Below are positions 21,746 through 22,415 of a stretch of DNA of 22,415 nucleotides, piece after piece (within the stretch, counting starts at the first letter, position 1; each line of letters opens with the position of its first letter). Source of the DNA: an uncultured Clostridia bacterium (GTDB lineage Bacteria > Bacillota > Clostridia > Christensenellales > Maliibacteriaceae). The translations under genes were made by a program, and so were the position numbers. The notes beneath the pieces were generated by a model that was not told the origin of the DNA, searched no databases, and saw only the letters and a list, made by a program, of their open reading frames with translations. The stretch lies in NCBI GenBank assembly GCA_934613185.1, contig CAKTSO010000014.1, positions 1 to 22,415 of the forward strand, given 5' to 3'.

Positions 21746-22415
21746 TTCCCACGCCGTCCCGATAAGCGGCGATCCGGCGCGAAGCCGCGCACAACACGTC
21801 GTCGCGCACGTACGCGTAATATTTTGCGGTTACCTTTATGTCGCTGTGGCCAAGCAGCCGCTGCAAAACTCGGATATCGACTCCGGCCGAAACGGCATCC
21901 GCCCCAAACGTATGCCGAAACCGATGCGGATGCGCATCTAAAACGTCGGCGTCATGCGCCGCAGCAGTCAACCAGCGATTCAGCGCGCGCGGCTCGACGC
22001 GGCAGCCGTCCGGCGATACCACATAATCGCCGCGACGTCCCGCGGCCATCTGTGCGCGCAGCTGTCCTCGCAGCGCCTCGGCCAGATCGTCCGGCACACC
22101 GATCCGCCGCTTGCCGGCAGATGATTTCGGCGGTCCCTCGATCAAAGTGCCGTTTGCGCGCACAAGCTGCCGCGTCACGCGGATCACACGCGCGCCAAAG
22201 TCGACATCTCGCCACCGGAGCGCGCAGGCCTCGCCGCGTCGAAGGCCGGTCGACAAAAGCAGCCGCCACGCGAAGCCGTGTTTCGGATCCGATAGCAGAG
22301 CCGAAACCTCAAAATCTGAAAACGGATCCACATCGCGCCCCTCATAACGCGGCCGCTTCAACCCCTGCATTGGCGATGCCTCCAAAACGCCCGTCTCCAC
22401 CGCGCTGCGCAGCGC
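21741..22415 (-). CDS. int: Tyrosine recombinase/integrase, partial (N-terminus beyond right edge)
   Basis: Site-specific recombinase that integrates and excises a mobile element. The catalytic domain is complete: first Arg in STGLRRGEACALRW, Lys in the beta-hairpin (PKSSAGKRRIGVP), HxxR in HPHRFRHTFG, the second His in LLGHSDIKVT and the nucleophile Tyr in AKYYAYV. The frame is open to the right edge (reading ALRSAVETGVLEASPMQG, the end of the SAM-like core-binding domain), so the GTG at 22400 is not the true start. It ends GVGT-TGA and the TGA is inside the tRNA-Lys fragment, so the gene directly abuts its attachment site. Composition is GC-rich like the host, unlike the adjacent AT-rich block. 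The element type (ICE, phage or plasmid) cannot be told from this end. Confidence 0.95.
   Translation of the reverse strand, partial: ALRSAVETGVLEASPMQGLKRPRYEGRDVDPFSDFEVSALLSDPKHGFAWRLLLSTGLRRGEACALRWRDVDFGARVIRVTRQLVRANGTLIEGPPKSSAGKRRIGVPDDLAEALRGQLRAQMAAGRRGDYVVSPDGCRVEPRALNRWLTAAAHDADVLDAHPHRFRHTFGADAVSAGVDIRVLQRLLGHSDIKVTAKYYAYVRDDVLCAASRRIAAYRDGVGT

Noticed and set aside
21696..21780. Intact tRNA-Lys gene
   Set aside because: The 5' acceptor strand GATTCGT and the D arm are absent; integrase coding sequence occupies that place.
1..22415. CRISPR array or complete insertion sequence
   Set aside because: No regularly spaced direct repeats and no transposase gene were seen on either strand.

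Overview
The window looks like a chromosome segment of a GC-rich Bacillota, most likely class Clostridia. The reasons are strong AGGAGG-type ribosome-binding sites, classical TTGACA/TATAAT promoters with 17-bp spacers, a T-box leader on thrS, an attenuated leader on infC-rpmI-rplT, the chain RNA methyltransferase - MBL hydrolase - comEC - holA - leuS, and a RelQ-type small alarmone synthetase. I cannot place it below class level.

Layout. From 1 to 10.2 kb everything is on the minus strand, so it is read right to left: thrS under a T-box, then infC-rpmI-rplT under its own promoter and leader attenuator, then a TrmH-family rRNA methyltransferase starting from a promoter nested in the rplT terminator, followed by an MBL-fold hydrolase, comEC and holA as a tight operon. 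leuS follows from its own promoter and runs off the left edge. From 10.2 to 14.4 kb there is an unusual 274-bp three-armed inverted-repeat element, a DUF2207-like membrane protein and glmS. From 14.5 to 18.4 kb gdhA (plus strand) is transcribed divergently from glmS, followed by relQ and a sodium/proline-type symporter on the minus strand. From 18.5 to 20.3 kb there is a small Cys/His metal-site protein (plus) and an acetamidase/formamidase (minus).

From about 20.3 to 21.65 kb the base composition becomes AT-rich. This block holds a 40-codon ORF, two tandem paralogous 65-aa proteins of no family I recognise, and a multiply frameshifted gene remnant. It ends at a truncated tRNA-Lys (3' half only) that overlaps the stop codon of a GC-rich tyrosine recombinase running off the right edge. 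This is one end of an integrated element whose body lies beyond the window. The AT-rich block lies outside that boundary and so reflects a separate event.

Functional links. Translation genes dominate the left half and use several different control devices: T-box, leader attenuation, a non-AUG start on IF3 and a possible leaderless mRNA. glmS and gdhA sit back to back and both act at the glutamine/glutamate node. The most interesting unexplained structures are the 274-bp Y-shaped repeat at 10259-10532 and the duplicated 65-aa gene unit at 20540-21015.
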